Notes: a model not told the origin generated them from the letters alone. DNA of 64,000 nucleotides from Breviolum minutum Mf 1.05b.01 (GCA_000507305.1 DF239530.1:1-64000), one strand, 5' to 3'. Counted from the first letter of the stretch, positions 56,901 to 63,190 are shown. Numbers and translations are program-made.

Positions 56901-58129
56901 CTTTGGGATAGTTCAAACGTGACCTTCGGGAATGTAAAGTGACCTCCAACGATCGGGCATCAAAAGGTCAGGATAATTGTTTTTCTTGGCTGTGGAAAAC
57001 GTGAACATGGTTACCCTCCCTGAAACTAGCAGCCAAAGCCTCTGAAAATTAGACCCCTTTCTAAAAAGAGATTCCTAGTTGAAACCACCATATTTTAGGG
57101 GCCTAAAAACTGTTAGAGCTCAGGGAGGGTTTTTTTCCAGCAAGAAATCTTCAGAGTTGGATTCGAATCATTGCTTTTTGTTAGTCACCAAAAGACATCA
57201 AAAGAAAGCAAGAAAATGCTTAACAGATATTCTAGGTGGTGGTTTCAAATATTTTTTATTTCCATCCCTACTTGGGGAAATGATCCAGTTTGACTAATAT
57301 TTTTCAGATGGGTTGAAACCACCAACTAGATATAGGTGTTCCACTTGACTAGGTTTGTGTACCAAAAGGTATACTTGGAAGTCTTGAAAGTATTCTACAG
57401 AAGTAGTTTTAGAGGTATATTTCTACGTTTATACATTGATATATGTTTCAATGTACATATATATATATATATATACATGTTGATATATCTATTCAAATAA
57501 TAGATATACTATATTTTATACATGTAAATGTATTAATATACATTTGTTGGCGCCCACTTGCAAAGAACATTCTAAAAGGACACGGTCTCGAAGAGCTTCC
57601 AGTTGAAGCACGTTCTGGAATTTTTACGGACGGGACTCATCATCGCCCGGTTCAACGTAGGAATTGTAGTGACATAAAAATGACCCAAAAAATCAAGAAT
57701 TGTCCGGAATGAAGGGTTTGTTTACTAACAGATTATGAAGCAGTCCTACTTTGTCCCTTATCATGGCTTGCTACTAAACCTATGTTTCCGGCAATTTTCG
57801 GGATACATCAAAAGCCGGTAAAATTGGAAAACAATCACCAAACATGTCAGGTAAAAAAATAGAGATTGAAACCCTTTTGGATAGCTTGAGGATGATGTTC
57901 ATCCACCAACAACAACCATGGTCATTCTGTTGATGCTTCAGAAATCACCAGTTGATGTAGTGAACAAACTTTCCATTCTCTACAGTGGAATTTAGCACCA
58001 TCCCTGGTGTGAATTTCCGGATGAAGAAATCAAGAGGTTTCACAACCCACTTCCGCGGAGTAAAATCGGGGCTTGAACCAAAACCGCCGCATGAGAAATC
58101 ATGGCTTGCACAGAGCGGTGAACGAAAAG
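22591..58129 (+). CDS. XDH: Xanthine dehydrogenase-like gene (FAD domain onward); N-terminus missing, 25-kb internal interval
   Basis: Exons: 22591-22638, 22864-22920, 23603-23697, 26499-26519(?), 28558-28602, 53825-53854, 56259-~56356, 57579-57656, 58037-58129(?). The translation follows the FAD domain of molybdo-flavo xanthine dehydrogenases: MLRWFASAQIRN, VAVLAGNIATASPISDMNP, VLIALNATLIL, EFEFVRSFKQ, ARRRDDDISI, LRLVIGGFVP. Known role: oxidation of hypoxanthine and xanthine in purine breakdown, cytosolic or peroxisomal. The two N-terminal 2Fe-2S domains (about 340 residues) cannot fit in the 1.15 kb between the GLDH stop and the first exon, and I see no such cysteine motifs. The molybdopterin domain is not seen before the window ends. 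The gene may be truncated, rearranged or misassembled. Confidence 0.6.
22864..22920 (+). CDS. XDH: XDH exon: GNIATASPISDMNP
   Basis: VAVLAGNIATASPISDMNP is almost the XDH signature VASVGGNI.TASPISDLNP of the FAD site. The acceptor is GTTCAG|GTG and the donor AATCCT|GTGCCC. Nineteen codons, phase 0 to 0. Confidence 0.85.
23603..23697 (+). CDS. XDH: XDH exon: VLIALNATLILASAGQAP..RRRFFP
   Basis: Continues NP-VLIALNATLIL, as NPVFMASGAKLTL in animals, and reaches the FFP that precedes GYRK. The acceptor is CGAAAG|GTA and the donor AGCAG|GTGATT. It is noticeably GC-rich (arginine and alanine codons) compared with the surrounding intron. Confidence 0.75.
23859..24011. repeat. Family I TIR element
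   Basis: TCAATTGTTGTTTCTGGTTC ... GGGAACCAGGAAACTCCATTGA type end, interior CCAATTGG hairpin. It lies in the XDH intron after 23697. Confidence 0.85.
25384..26058 (-). CDS. Open frame of 23-residue repeats in the TIR element
   Basis: A 224-codon frame on the minus strand built from copies of VHTLHMSKPNVTRVQSATQS followed by TAS. Unit variation includes HT/HF and AT/AM/AA changes, mostly single bases. Non-repeat ends read LSFVHFDTRGTRFRDFAI and LNAPGLSNLLTAVANYRKAR. No family recognised, and no transposase motif. It may be a real small protein or simply a frame kept open by unit length. Confidence 0.3.
   Translation of the reverse strand: MLSFVHFDTRGTRFRDFAICTASFHTLHMSKPNVTRVQSATQSTASVHTLHMSKPNVTRVQSATQSTASFHTLHMSKPNVTRVQSATQSTASVHTLHMSKPNVTRVQSAAQSTASVHTFHMSKPNVTRVQSAMQSTASVHTLHMSKPNVTRVQSATQSTASVHTLHMSKPNVTPVLAALRMLNAPGLSNLLTAVANYRKARCNQMGCSPKDFFNLDTDEKWLWE
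25541..25999 (-). repeat. 69-bp tandem repeat, about 6.6 units
   Basis: GGTTACATTAGG recurs every 69 bp at 25541, 25610, 25679, 25748, 25817, 25886 and 25955, with about 95% identity between units. 69 is a multiple of three, so the minus strand encodes a 23-residue repeat. Confidence 0.95.
26499..26519 (+). CDS. XDH: XDH micro-exon (tentative): ILVFFME
   Basis: Seven codons between TTCTCAG and GGAG|GTAGGT. Joined to the next exon they read ILVFFMEVPDAEEFEFVRSF, spaced like ILLSIEIPYSREGEYFSAF of XDH. The acceptor is AG|A, unlike all others here, and about ten upstream residues are missing, so this is weak. Confidence 0.25.
28045..28177. repeat. Family B TIR element, intact
   Basis: AAGGTGGGCCCC ... 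GGGGGCCCACCTT with inner TTATAAATGGAGTTAT and its inverse. It is a good type copy. Confidence 0.9.
28183..28279. repeat. Family K TIR element (CCCTATGGATCC)
   Basis: CCCTATGGATCTAAGGATCC ... GTACTTGGATCCATAGGG. It follows directly on a family B copy. Confidence 0.85.
28558..28602 (+). CDS. XDH: XDH exon: VPDAEEFEFVRSFKQ
   Basis: EFEFVRSFKQ matches the FEFVKEFKQ that precedes the (A).RR.DDIA motif. The acceptor is CAAGAAG|GTG and the donor AAGCAG|GTCGGC. Fifteen codons, phase 0 to 0. Confidence 0.7.
29876..29986. repeat. Family J TIR element (CCCTAGGCATCCAGTCA)
   Basis: CCCTAGGCATCCAGTCATAT ... AGGTGATTGGATCCCTAGGG. Partial copies at about 13140, 27700 and 50736. Confidence 0.8.
30124..30429. 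repeat. Family B copy with a non-repeat insert
   Basis: Ends AAGGTGGGCCCC and GGGCCCACCTT. About 170 bp of unrelated sequence (30145-30320) lies inside. Confidence 0.75.
31596..31705. repeat. Family G TIR element
   Basis: TACTGTTGATGGTTCAGAAA ... AGTCTTCCATCAACAGTA. Other copies at about 26661, 27520, 35375 and 57915. Confidence 0.85.
32029..32104. repeat. CAT/ATC microsatellite
   Basis: About 25 trinucleotide units with one TAT interruption. Confidence 0.98.
32188..32244 (+). CDS. F-box exon: DLCRCSAVSREWHNYVDAE
   Basis: Nineteen codons between CTCCCAG|GAC and GCCGAG|GCCACA (GC donor). DL.RCS.VSR.W......E is the second helix pair of an F-box. It is GC-rich against an AT-rich surround and lies 80 bp after a CAT microsatellite. 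Confidence 0.5.
32188..46885 (+). CDS. F-box protein with SMI1/KNR4 (SUKH)-like domain, fragmentary gene model
   Basis: Exons I can support: 32188-32244 (second half of an F-box, DLCRCSAVSREWHNYVDAE), 35265-35336 (CAKWQLLQRYRPAFK, like the W..L......W region after an F-box), 38052-~38216 (SDMDIEQLESCLGSALPEE, the start of an SMI1/KNR4 fold), 46824-46885 (STSFTEYLK, like the SF.E.L end of that fold). Architecture and order resemble FBXO3-type proteins, substrate receptors of SCF ubiquitin ligases. The start, the middle of the SMI1 domain and the C-terminus are not found. All pieces are on the + strand and lie inside the 25-kb gap between two XDH exons. Assignment is by motif only and the exons could belong to more than one gene. 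Confidence 0.4.
32286..32383. repeat. Family H TIR element (TAGGATGTCCC)
   Basis: TAGGATGTCCCCGGAGGTTA ... CTTCCTGGGACATCCTA. Related copies end at about 24170, 36870, 51327 and 62818. Confidence 0.8.
32700..32808. repeat. Family A TIR element, GGTTGGTTCAACC subfamily
   Basis: Starts GTGGTGGTTTCGAATATG and ends GGTTCAACCACCAATTAG. Confidence 0.8.
33142..33227. repeat. Family F element, left end lost
   Basis: Starts at AAATAGTGGTACCCCC and ends TTTTTGGAAACACCC. Confidence 0.75.
33635..33728. repeat. Family E TIR element
   Basis: ACCCATAGGATCCATGTATG ... AATAGATCCTATGGGT, with ACCTACAT/ATGTAGGT inside. Confidence 0.85.
33966..34022. repeat. 29-bp direct tandem duplication
   Basis: CACCAAGTAGGATAGTAAAT followed by CACCTATAC occurs twice head to tail without mismatch. 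Confidence 0.9.
34234..34330. repeat. Family D TIR element
   Basis: ACCCTCCTGGGAACTAACAT ... TTTCCCAGGAGGGT. Confidence 0.85.
35063..35168. repeat. Family F TIR element
   Basis: GGGGTTTCCAAAAATGGTGG ... TTTAAGGAAACACCC. Diverged interior. Confidence 0.8.
35265..35336 (+). CDS. Exon: GERLSLGQDCAKWQLLQRYR
   Basis: Twenty-four codons from TTTGAG|GGG to TTCAAA|GTAAGG, the best consensus donor in the region. DCAKWQLLQRYRPAFK resembles the W-K-..Y/F segment that follows F-boxes. Product unproven. Confidence 0.45.
37045..37246. repeat. Family A element interrupted by a family D element
   Basis: The outer ends are family A. From about 37111 to 37211 a D-type inverted repeat (AAGTTTAACAGCCC ... GGGGCTATGTTAAACTTCG) is inserted. 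Confidence 0.75.
38052..38216 (+). CDS. Exon: SMI1/KNR4-like start, GLSDMDIEQLESCLGSALPE
   Basis: The acceptor is TTTTCAG|GC. The frame reads FWQLWSPSVAQALRCGLSDM and DIEQLESCLGSALPEEIWTF. The pattern (DI..LE..LG..LPEE) is the opening of SMI1/KNR4 (SUKH) domains. The frame ends at TAG (38219-38221). Real donors could be the GA at 38158 or the GT at 38217, so the 3' end is open. Confidence 0.5.
38328..38448. repeat. Family B TIR element
   Basis: AAAGTGGGCCCC ... GGGGGCCCATCTT. Confidence 0.85.
39930..40050 (+). CDS. Exon of unknown product
   Basis: From CGTCAG|GCC a GC-rich frame reads AFWFAEAQPGALAFRITRLL and SAQEMLQKVGGIPKAMGKPQ. It ends either at AGAAG|GTGGGT (40013) or at the family B repeat (CACAAG|GTGGGC, 40050). 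No family recognised. It may belong to the F-box/SMI1 model around it. Confidence 0.4.
40048..40228. repeat. Family B TIR element abutting an exon
   Basis: The left end AAGGTGGGCCC begins where the exon 39930 frame could be cut (CACAAG|GTGGGC). Right end GGCCCACCTT. Confidence 0.8.
40480..40574. repeat. Family E TIR element
   Basis: CCAGATACTCAATGTATGGT ... ACCATACATTGAGTGTTTGG. Confidence 0.85.
41164..41311. other. GC-rich probable exon, strand undecided
   Basis: The block is GC-rich and open on both strands. On the minus strand it reads LPFPGVARYHQDTLEWAKV, then proline-rich residues, ending MPVK|GTGGGC. On the plus strand it starts TGACAG|GCATGC. It abuts the end of a family B repeat. 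No family recognised. Confidence 0.25.
41353..41353. other. Single N inside a truncated family A copy
   Basis: A family A left end (GGTGGTGGTTTCAAATATTTT) stops at one N and continues into unrelated sequence with no right end. It looks like a consensus or contig-join artefact at a repeat. Confidence 0.6.
41675..41837. repeat. Family C TIR element
   Basis: TACATGGAGGATCATCCC ... GGGATGATCCTCCAAGTA. Confidence 0.85.
42289..42393. repeat. Family G TIR element
   Basis: TACTGTTGATGGACAAATTC ... GATTTCAGCCATCAACAGTA. Confidence 0.9.
43121..43275. repeat. Family C TIR element nested in family B
   Basis: TACTTGGAGGATCATCCC ... GGGATGATCCTCCAAGTA, intact ends. Confidence 0.9.
43331..43442. repeat. 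Family D TIR element nested in family B
   Basis: ACACTCCGGGATCAACTAAC ... GCTATGTTAGTTTACGGGAG. Confidence 0.8.
44159..44268. repeat. Family A TIR element
   Basis: Starts GGTGGTGGCAACTCACATAT and ends GGTTGAAACCACCAACCAG. It shares the AACTC variant with 46961. Confidence 0.8.
45360..46090. repeat. Degenerate tandem array of ATCTTCTAT / GATTTCTTCCATCTTT units
   Basis: ATCTTCTAT(CTG) recurs about eight times, with linked motifs: CTATACTTCCGATATACG (three times), GGTGCTGCATTGGTAAAACC (twice exactly) and GATTTGTCAAA (twice). Unit length is about 130-160 bp and irregular. Confidence 0.75.
46402..46500. repeat. Family A TIR element flanked by 28-bp direct repeats
   Basis: It sits between GTTATAAACATGATATTG.. 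at 46371-46398 and the same 28 bp (one mismatch) at 46506-46533. Confidence 0.85.
46824..46885 (+). CDS. Exon: GDFDTANLARQSTSFTEYLK
   Basis: From TTTCTCAG|GT to TTGAAG|GTTGGG. It is GC-rich with good splice sites. STSFTEYL resembles the end of SMI1/KNR4 domains. The reverse strand is also open (KYSVKDVLCRARLAVSKS), so the strand is not certain. Confidence 0.4.
46961..47068. repeat. Family A TIR element
   Basis: Starts GGTGGTGGCAACTCAAAGAT and ends GGTTGAAACCACCAACCAG. It lies about 75 bp after the exon at 46824-46885. Confidence 0.85.
47645..47766 (+). CDS. Exon of unknown product
   Basis: From ACGCAG|GAC to GGGG|GTAACT the frame reads DYVGLLESIPRQFAEEQLLT and PQSLSQAAGKNGHFFWDGDG. It is balanced and non-repetitive, with good splice signals. 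The frame is also open upstream to about 47573. It may be a downstream exon of the F-box/SMI1 model. Confidence 0.45.
47974..48082. repeat. Family D element nested in a family E element
   Basis: ACCCTCCCTGAAACTAACAG ... AATTTCAGGGAGGGGT. It interrupts GGTATATTT|ACC of an E copy that begins at 47955. Confidence 0.8.
48212..48362. repeat. Family B TIR element
   Basis: AGGTGGGCCC ... GGCCACCTT. Confidence 0.75.
48563..48802. repeat. Family C copy interrupted by a D-like element
   Basis: TATGTGGAGGATCATCCC ... ATAATCCTCCAAGTA. A 101-bp element, CTCTGGTAAACTAACATAGC ... GTTAGTTTACCAGAG (48679-48779), is inside. Confidence 0.85.
48891..48990. repeat. Family F TIR element
   Basis: GGATGTTTCCAAAAATAGTG ... 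ATTTTTGGAAGCACCC. Confidence 0.85.
49130..49272. other. GC-rich probable exon, strand undecided
   Basis: Plus reading from GCCAG|GTC: VLPQLFASPRSDGVWKRRRV. Minus reading: ARGKDPATFPHPVGPRRCKK, LWQDLAAACK, then AAG|GTTGCC. Both have acceptable splice signals and protein-like composition. It lies between a repeat tail and a family K element. Confidence 0.3.
49274..49379. repeat. Family K TIR element
   Basis: ATATCCCTATGGATCCAAGG ... CTTGGATCCATAGGGATAT. The interior (GCTCTGAATGCAC, GGGGGCAATTTGTATCTTC) is the same as at 28183. Confidence 0.9.
50469..50563. repeat. Family A TIR element
   Basis: Starts GGTGGTGGTTTCACATAT and ends GGTTGAAACCACCAGCTAG. Confidence 0.85.
50863..50955. repeat. CAC then CAA microsatellite
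   Basis: About 22 CAC units followed by about 9 CAA units. Confidence 0.98.
52500..52626 (+). CDS. Exon: ESEPPELWITLAKSWADLNR, lysine-rich tail
   Basis: From TTCAAG|G to GACTGG|GTGGTGG, the frame reads QTFESEPPELWITLAKSWAD and then a basic coiled-coil-like tail (QQKAAQDRKKGREKKKDW). The donor is the first GT of a family A repeat. That repeat ends 95 bp later at an AG|G, after which the frame meets a stop within five codons, so this may be the C-terminus of its gene. Product unknown. Confidence 0.5.
52626..52719. repeat. Family A element forming a whole small intron
   Basis: It begins at the donor of the exon 52500-52626 (TGG|GTGGTGG) and ends CCACCAACCAG, two bases before an AG|G. Confidence 0.75.
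52811..52909. repeat. Family A TIR element truncating a family B copy
   Basis: Starts GGTGGTGTTTTCAAACATTT and ends GGTTGAAACCACCACCTAG. The B copy starting at 52743 stops just before it. Confidence 0.8.
53825..53854 (+). CDS. XDH: XDH exon: ARRRDDDISI
   Basis: Ten codons matching the XDH motif A.RR.DDIAIV that directly follows FKQ. The acceptor is TGGAG|GCC. The donor ATC|GTCCGG is the same hexamer as at 22639. Phase 0 fits the exon ending at 28602. Caution: the opposite strand is also open and reads GCCFVGGDGSIKVF, like a WD-repeat blade, so the two readings compete. Confidence 0.55.
54152..54252. repeat. Family F TIR element
   Basis: GGGTGTTTCCAAAAATAGGG ... TTGTTGGAAGCATCC. Confidence 0.85.
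54836..54938. repeat. Family E TIR element
   Basis: ACAGGATCCGTGGGACGAAC ... GGTCCCACGGATTCTATTGG. Confidence 0.8.
55660..55811. repeat. Family I TIR element, intact
   Basis: TCAATAGCTGTTTCTGGTTC ... GGAACCAGGGAACTCCATTG then A. The whole element folds on itself around CACTTATATACC. Confidence 0.9.
55843..55946. repeat. Family D TIR element
   Basis: ACCCCTGAAAACTAACATAT ... GACATGTTAATTTTCGCGGG. Confidence 0.8.
56259..56356 (+). CDS. XDH: XDH exon (probable): LRLVIGGFVP
   Basis: VSPRDFEAKRRWMECEDSAT is followed by PPLRLVIGGFVPG. V continues ISI-V, and LRLVIGGFVP occupies the place of ALCYGGMAP in XDH. The acceptor is TCACAG|GTG. The 3' end is uncertain (GTTCCC at 56349 or GTGCAG at 56357). 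Confidence 0.5.
57012..57130. repeat. Family D TIR element
   Basis: TACCCTCCCTGAAACTAGCA ... AACTGTTAGAGCTCAGGGAG. Confidence 0.8.
57234..57329. repeat. Family A TIR element
   Basis: Starts GGTGGTGGTTTCAAATAT and ends GGTTGAAACCACCAACTAG. Confidence 0.9.
57579..57656 (+). CDS. XDH: XDH exon (probable): SFQLKHVLEFLRTG
   Basis: DTVSKSFQLKHVLEFLRTGL resembles the TLTLSFFFKFYLTVLQKLG helix at the end of the XDH FAD region. The acceptor is AAAAG|GAC and the donor TTCAAC|GTAGGA. Twenty-six codons. The segment between this and the previous exon (PDAPGGM... in the family) was not found. Confidence 0.4.
58037..58129 (+). CDS. Exon of unknown product, possibly XDH linker
   Basis: Between AAGAG|GT and GAAAAG|GTGCAG an open frame reads FTTHFRGVKSGLEPKPPHEK and then SWLAQSGERK. 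Its GC content and splice signals look exonic. Its place after the XDH FAD helix suggests the linker to the molybdopterin domain, but the entry phase does not match the exon ending at 57656. Confidence 0.35.
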
Positions 58130-58666
58130 GTGCAGGACTCCGGAAAAGGGACCCTTTTTTGGCTGGGATTTCTTTGTTTACCCTCCGGGAAGACCTAACA
58201 TCGCCATGGAAAATTCCACCAATTGGTAAAATGAGTTTCCTAATTATTGGAAAATAGGGAAATGTCCATTGCTGCTATGTGAGAGTACCGGAGTTTTTGT
58301 TGGTGATTTGTTTACGGATTCGATTTTCATGGGAAAATCCACCATTTTTGCACCATCATTTGGGGAATATGTTTGGAACTTTTTTCCTTCCAAGCATCGA
58401 GTTCCAAGCAGATCCAAGTTTGGGGATGTTTCATTTTACCCTCAAAGTCTGTTGGGATTACCTTTCATTGCCCAAAAAGGTCACCCCAAAATGGTGGGTT
58501 AGTAAGGGAATCTGGGCCCCAAAATGGCCGAAACATTCAGGTTTAGGAATTACATATTACTGAGCGTCCTTTGAGGATTTACTTCATCAACAATTCCGGG
58601 GGATTATTATTTTAATGGTCGGCTTGACTTACGGGGACTATGTTCATCTTTCCGTACCAAACACTG

Positions 58667-58760
58667 GGTGGTGGTTTCAATTTTTTAAATGTTCACCCCC
58701 ATTTGGGGAAGATTCCCATTTTGACTCATATTTTTCAAAGGGGTTGAAACCACCAACCAG
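58667..58760. repeat. Family A TIR element
   Basis: Starts GGTGGTGGTTTCAATTTT and ends GGTTGAAACCACCAACCAG. Confidence 0.85.
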
Positions 58761-59838
58761 CAAACATATCTTCACAATGTCGTTTTTTTTTCAAACAAAA
58801 AGCGGAATCGCAAGAGTGGACCCCACTTTGAGTTGATGTATTAATTACCCTAGTCTTAGGGGCGAATACCCTCCTGAGGTGAAAGGTGTTTGCTCCAGTC
58901 ATAATACCTCCAAACCCAAGGTGTGACTTGAAACAGCCAGAGTTTCCAGATCAATCAAAGCTGACCCACTTGGTGTGGTAACTGTGGTAACTGTGATTAG
59001 TGATCAGTGTGGCTTGTTCTTCAGCAATTATTACAGGGATTTTTGGGAGGATTCTAGACAAACTTTTGGGGAAGGGGACCATTCCAAGAGTTACATATAC
59101 GTATTTATATATATATATATAGATGGAAATGAGGAAATTACCAACATTGCCATTGTTGAAGAACAGTCAGTAGGATGTTTGTACTGCAGTTCGATGTGCG
59201 TAATTAAGAATTAAGCTGGGCGTTCCCCACTCTTTTGGGCTGGAGGATAGCAATCAATCATGGATGGTATTTGAGCATCAAGACACTTTGCTTGTTTAGA
59301 AGGAAAGATCACAATATTACTCAACCCATGGGACCATAGGATCAATATACGCTATACTTACCATTATTTCCCTACATCTACCATAAACATCAGCCCAATG
59401 TCGGTGAATATACCATCATTGCAAACGTATGTTCTATTCAAAGCGTTGGAATGCACAATTTGGAGAAACGAGATACCCTCCCTCAAACCCTGAAAAGTGA
59501 TGATTGAAGGAGGACTTTTTCATTTTGGGACCCATCATTGTTTCAGGTTTTAGCTGTCAGTATCTGTGAGTTACAAGATTGTTTAAGGATGAATACTGTA
59601 ATTGTCACAAGAATCTCAGGGGTACCCCAAAAATACCACCCCATCCCTAGGAAATACGGCAGAATGGTTTGGGTGATTTACCATCGTTGTCCACTCATCA
59701 CTATAATCACTAAATTCCCATGAAAATTCATGTTTCACAAAGACATCGGCTTCTTTGGACACATTTTTTTGCGTTGAATATTGGATCCGTCACCATCGAT
59801 GTCCCTTCCGGGTCTTGGTAGGTGGGAAGTTAGCAAAT

Positions 59839-59941
59839 ACTCCCCTGAAAACTAACATGTCCCCTGAAAATCAATGGTTGGAAGATGTATTCCCTACTGA
59901 AATAGTCCCTTTTTAGGGGACATGTTAGTTTTCCGGGGTGC
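59839..59941. repeat. Family D TIR element
   Basis: ACTCCCCTGAAAACTAACAT ... GACATGTTAGTTTTCCGGGG. Confidence 0.85.
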
Positions 59942-60667
59942 ATCTACAATATCCAAAATCCAAAAGACCAACAATTCATGGGTAAATTCAAAATTCTGAT
60001 GGTGACATCATGTCAATCAGGAATATCCATGCACTAATGACACTAATCCACCCAAAAATCATAGCTGACCTTGTGGGACCAGCATGTACACTTAAGAAAC
60101 CTTTGTCCAACCCAGTTTATTCCGGAAGTTCTTCAGCTTAATTTGTTACATGTCCTTAAGAAGATGATCTGACAAGAATGTGTTGCACCTGATTGGCAAA
60201 CAATATCGACAAGCCTAGATAGGTACTTGGATCAGGAGATAGATGGATGTACCCCTACCAATGTACCCCTATGGGGAATCCCTATATAGGCCCTATAGAG
60301 TGGGTATTTATGAGTTATAATCCCCAAGAATCCCTAGAGAACACCAGCTAAATACCATGGGTACACGTACGTTAGGGGTACACCCGTCCTTGTCCCTTGA
60401 TTGGATGTCCCGTTGGAAGTTAGAATCAAAGGTGAGGATCAGTGGGTTATAACCCCAATATATACTATTTATAAGCAGGTTATGTTTACTTGGATTGAAC
60501 AAATAGGATATTCTATCATAGTCTATCATCCCACCAGGATGGCTTATATCATACCTGGATCTTCCAAACATGTAAAATGTTTGCCCTTTTGGTAGTTTTT
60601 TTTTCTGGGGGTAAAAACGGCACAAATAATACACTCTTGGAAGATCCCATGTATCGTTATATTGGTT

Positions 60668-60781
60668 TACCCTCCTGGAAGCTAAGAGCAAAAGCCTTTG
60701 AACATCAAATGGTTGGACGATGAAATCTCCCCCTTTTGAGGCAATTTCGGGGCAAACTTGCTGTTAGGTCCAGGAAGGGTA
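60668..60781. repeat. Family D TIR element
   Basis: TTACCCTCCTGGAAGCTAAG ... GCTGTTAGGTCCAGGAAGGG. Confidence 0.8.
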
Positions 60782-60993
60782 AGCCTCATAGGATCTAGAA
60801 CCACAATAATACCGTAATTGCAGCTTTTGGTCCAAAGTCACAGAACAATCCGAAGGATGTATGATTGGTAGACTATATATATATATATATATTATATATA
60901 TATATGTATATATACGTATATATATAGGGCTTGTCCACTCCCAAAAATGAACAGCAAAAGCGCCTGAAAGTCAATGTATCTCTAAGATTCTCT

Positions 60994-61099
60994 AGGTGGT
61001 GGTTTCAAATATTTTGTATGTTCACCCCGATCCATGGGGAAATGATCCAATTTGACTTCTGCATATTTTGTCAAATGGGTTGGTTCAACCACTAACTAG
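60994..61099. repeat. Family A TIR element, GGTTGGTTCAACC subfamily
   Basis: Starts GGTGGTGGTTTCAAATAT and ends GGTTCAACCACTAACTAG. Confidence 0.85.
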
Positions 61100-61252
61100 T
61101 AATTCACAAACTCCAAAAACATTGGGCAGGCCATGTTTTTGCTTCATCGGTTTTCCTTCCAGGAACCACCTGAAAATCAATACAAATCCAAACCGATGGC
61201 ACGACTCGCCACTCCCAAGTAAAAGGTGGCGATTTTTTTGTTTTTACGGGGC

Positions 61253-61360
61253 TACTGTTGATGGCCGAAATCCCAAACAACCACCTGGTATGTATAAAAC
61301 CTTGTACATAATTGGATAAACTACCTATCAACTGGTGCAGGATTTTGTCCATCAACAGTA
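61253..61360. repeat. Family G TIR element
   Basis: TACTGTTGATGGCCGAAATC ... GATTTTGTCCATCAACAGTA. Confidence 0.9.
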
Positions 61361-61469
61361 TGATTAAACTAATAAAGACTAATGGGAGTGGCGATCGCCA
61401 TCGATAATTTCTTGCAGCTTGGTCGAATTTTTCCAGGGTGTACTGCTTCGTTGGCACCATCAATTCCTA

Positions 61470-61567
61470 GGTGGTAGTTTCAAATATTTTTTATGTTCAC
61501 CCTTATTCGGGGAAATGATCCAATTTGACTCATATTTTTCAGATGGGTTGGTTCAACCACCAACGAG
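61470..61567. repeat. Family A TIR element, GGTTGGTTCAACC subfamily
   Basis: Starts GGTGGTAGTTTCAAATAT and ends TTCAACCACCAACGAG, 20 bp before the exon at 61588. Confidence 0.85.
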
Positions 61568-61587
61568 ATTCGCATGTTCCGGACCAG

Positions 61588-61674
61588 GAGATTGACGGTT
61601 GGGTGGCACTCTCGTCCTTGGACGGTTGCGCCTCGAAAAGAAACTTCCCCTGCACCAGGGAGCGGGCCATCCGG
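61588..61674 (+). CDS. Exon of unknown product: EIDGWVALSSLDGCASKRNF
   Basis: From GACCAG|GAG a GC-rich frame reads EIDGWVALSSLDGCASKRNF and PCTRERAIR to a GA donor (CGG|GATGGA) or a little beyond. It starts 20 bp after a family A repeat and ends before a family F repeat. No family recognised. Confidence 0.4.
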
Positions 61675-61718
61675 GATGGACCAACTTGGAAAAAGCGGCT
61701 TTTCCTTATTTCCTACAT

Positions 61719-61820
61719 GGGGGTTTCCAAAAATAGTGGTACCCCCAAAATGGATGGTTTATAATGGAAACCCCTATTAAAATGGATGATTTGGGGGTAC
61801 CCCTATTTTTGGAAACACCC
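61719..61820. repeat. Family F TIR element
   Basis: GGGGGTTTCCAAAAATAGTG ... CTATTTTTGGAAACACCC, nearly perfect inverted repeat along its length. Confidence 0.9.
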
Positions 61821-62435
61821 ATATAAAGGGTATGTAAATCAATGATCACGTGGAACTGTCCATAATTCAGAAACATTTCTCGGAGCCCCATTCCGGTTTG
61901 ATTGCAATTTGAATCTAGTCTGTGCGTATCGTGATGAGCAGTCATTTTCGCAGCCTGGATGACCGTTTTCCCTACTAAATGATGAACAAGTGAGACAAGG
62001 TGGGAGTTGAGCACCAACCAGTAGTCTTTTACTTGTTTGTTTCTTTTTTGTTTTTTGGATTCATCGAGTTTTTTGGAAATGCGAGTATGAAGAAATCAGA
62101 TTTGATGACGATTGAATATGAATGTGTTTTGAATGATGCGTGATTAGATGTGGTGATTTTTGATGATTACAGTTATCATCATCATGATTATGTTGTTGTT
62201 ATGTATTGTTATCCCTGTCGGTCTAAGGCCATTTATTTTATAGTCCCGAGTTCGAGCCTATTTTTTGGCACTTTTGCGGTGTCCCAGGGCATCCCAAAAA
62301 AAATATTATTTGTTATTTGTTATTAGTGTTTGGTGTGCTTAGCCGCCCAGCAGCATTCACCGCCAGGATTAACACAATTTAATAAGGGAGCCATTATGAA
62401 TTTCACTTGCCACTGTTACTGGGCGGGGGAACGTC

Positions 62436-62508
62436 TGAAATGATGTTGTTGTTGTTGTTGTTGATGATGATGATGATGATGCTGGTGATGATGGTGGTGG
62501 CGATGATA
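62436..62508. repeat. TTG/ATG compound microsatellite
   Basis: TTG units followed by ATG and GTG units. Smaller TTG runs lie at 1597-1622 and 19265-19285, and GATT/CATT runs at 2657-2703. Confidence 0.95.
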
Positions 62509-62613
62509 ATGAGACTGCAAAAGGACTATCTCAGAGATTGGCACTTTTTTAGGGAAGCAACATAGCCAGTGGCGCAATTTTAGGGTCCAACCTGTGTCTA
62601 ATTGCACCTGAAA

Positions 62614-62663
62614 ATGAGTGGCACCCGTGAACTTTGGGATGCGAACCCCGTCGGAGGCGTGAA
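62614..62663 (+). CDS. Possible first exon: MSGTRELWDANPVGG
   Basis: An ATG after an in-frame TAA opens MSGTRELWDANPVGGVK, ending at a good donor (GTGAA|GTAAAG). It could be the start of a new gene that includes the exons at 63247 and 63748. Alternatively it could be an internal frame. Confidence 0.3.
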
Positions 62664-63107
62664 GTAAAGGTTAGACCCCAAAAGACTAGTCCGTACTTGG
62701 ATGTCCTAGGAAGGTAGTAAAAGGTTAGTAACTGGGTTGCAACCCGGATATACCCCATTTGTAAGTAGGTGAAATAACCCATTGATCCTAACCATTGATC
62801 CTAACTTCCTGGGACATCGAGTCAGTAGGCTTCCAGTCACACCTTGGGTTTGGAGGTATTATGACTGGACCCCAAAAACATACCAAATAAACCAAGCAAC
62901 CAAGGACCAAGCCTGAGGAGGTATGACTAGCTACTGGAAGACGTTTGGGAATATTTCGAACTGTTCATATTGGAAATCCCTGGAATCCATAGGCCAATGG
63001 GGTGTTGAGATTCCATGTTAGGTGTGTAGTAGATTTTGGAGCCTCAACAGTGTAATGTCAATGTAATGTCACCTGTTTATAATCCAACTGTCCCCAGTAC
63101 CCATAGA

Positions 63108-63190
63108 ATCCGTCTATGGTATATTTACCTACATTTGCCATAAAAAATCAACCATTCATGTAGCTAAATATACCCATCGTCCCATGGATC
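63108..63190. repeat. Family E TIR element
   Basis: AATCCGTCTATGGTATATTT and TAAATATACCCATCGTCCCA, with ACCTACAT inside. Other copies: about 7505-7600, 12785-12850, 16700-16800, 34545-34620, 39310-39410, 59334-59415. Confidence 0.75.

Larger units (their letters stand above)
59000..61580. other. Non-coding stretch with repeats
   Basis: Family E (59334-59415), family D (59839-59941, 60668-60781), an AT palindrome (60871-60925), family A (60994-61099, 61470-61567) and family G (61253-61360). No supported exon. Confidence 0.45.
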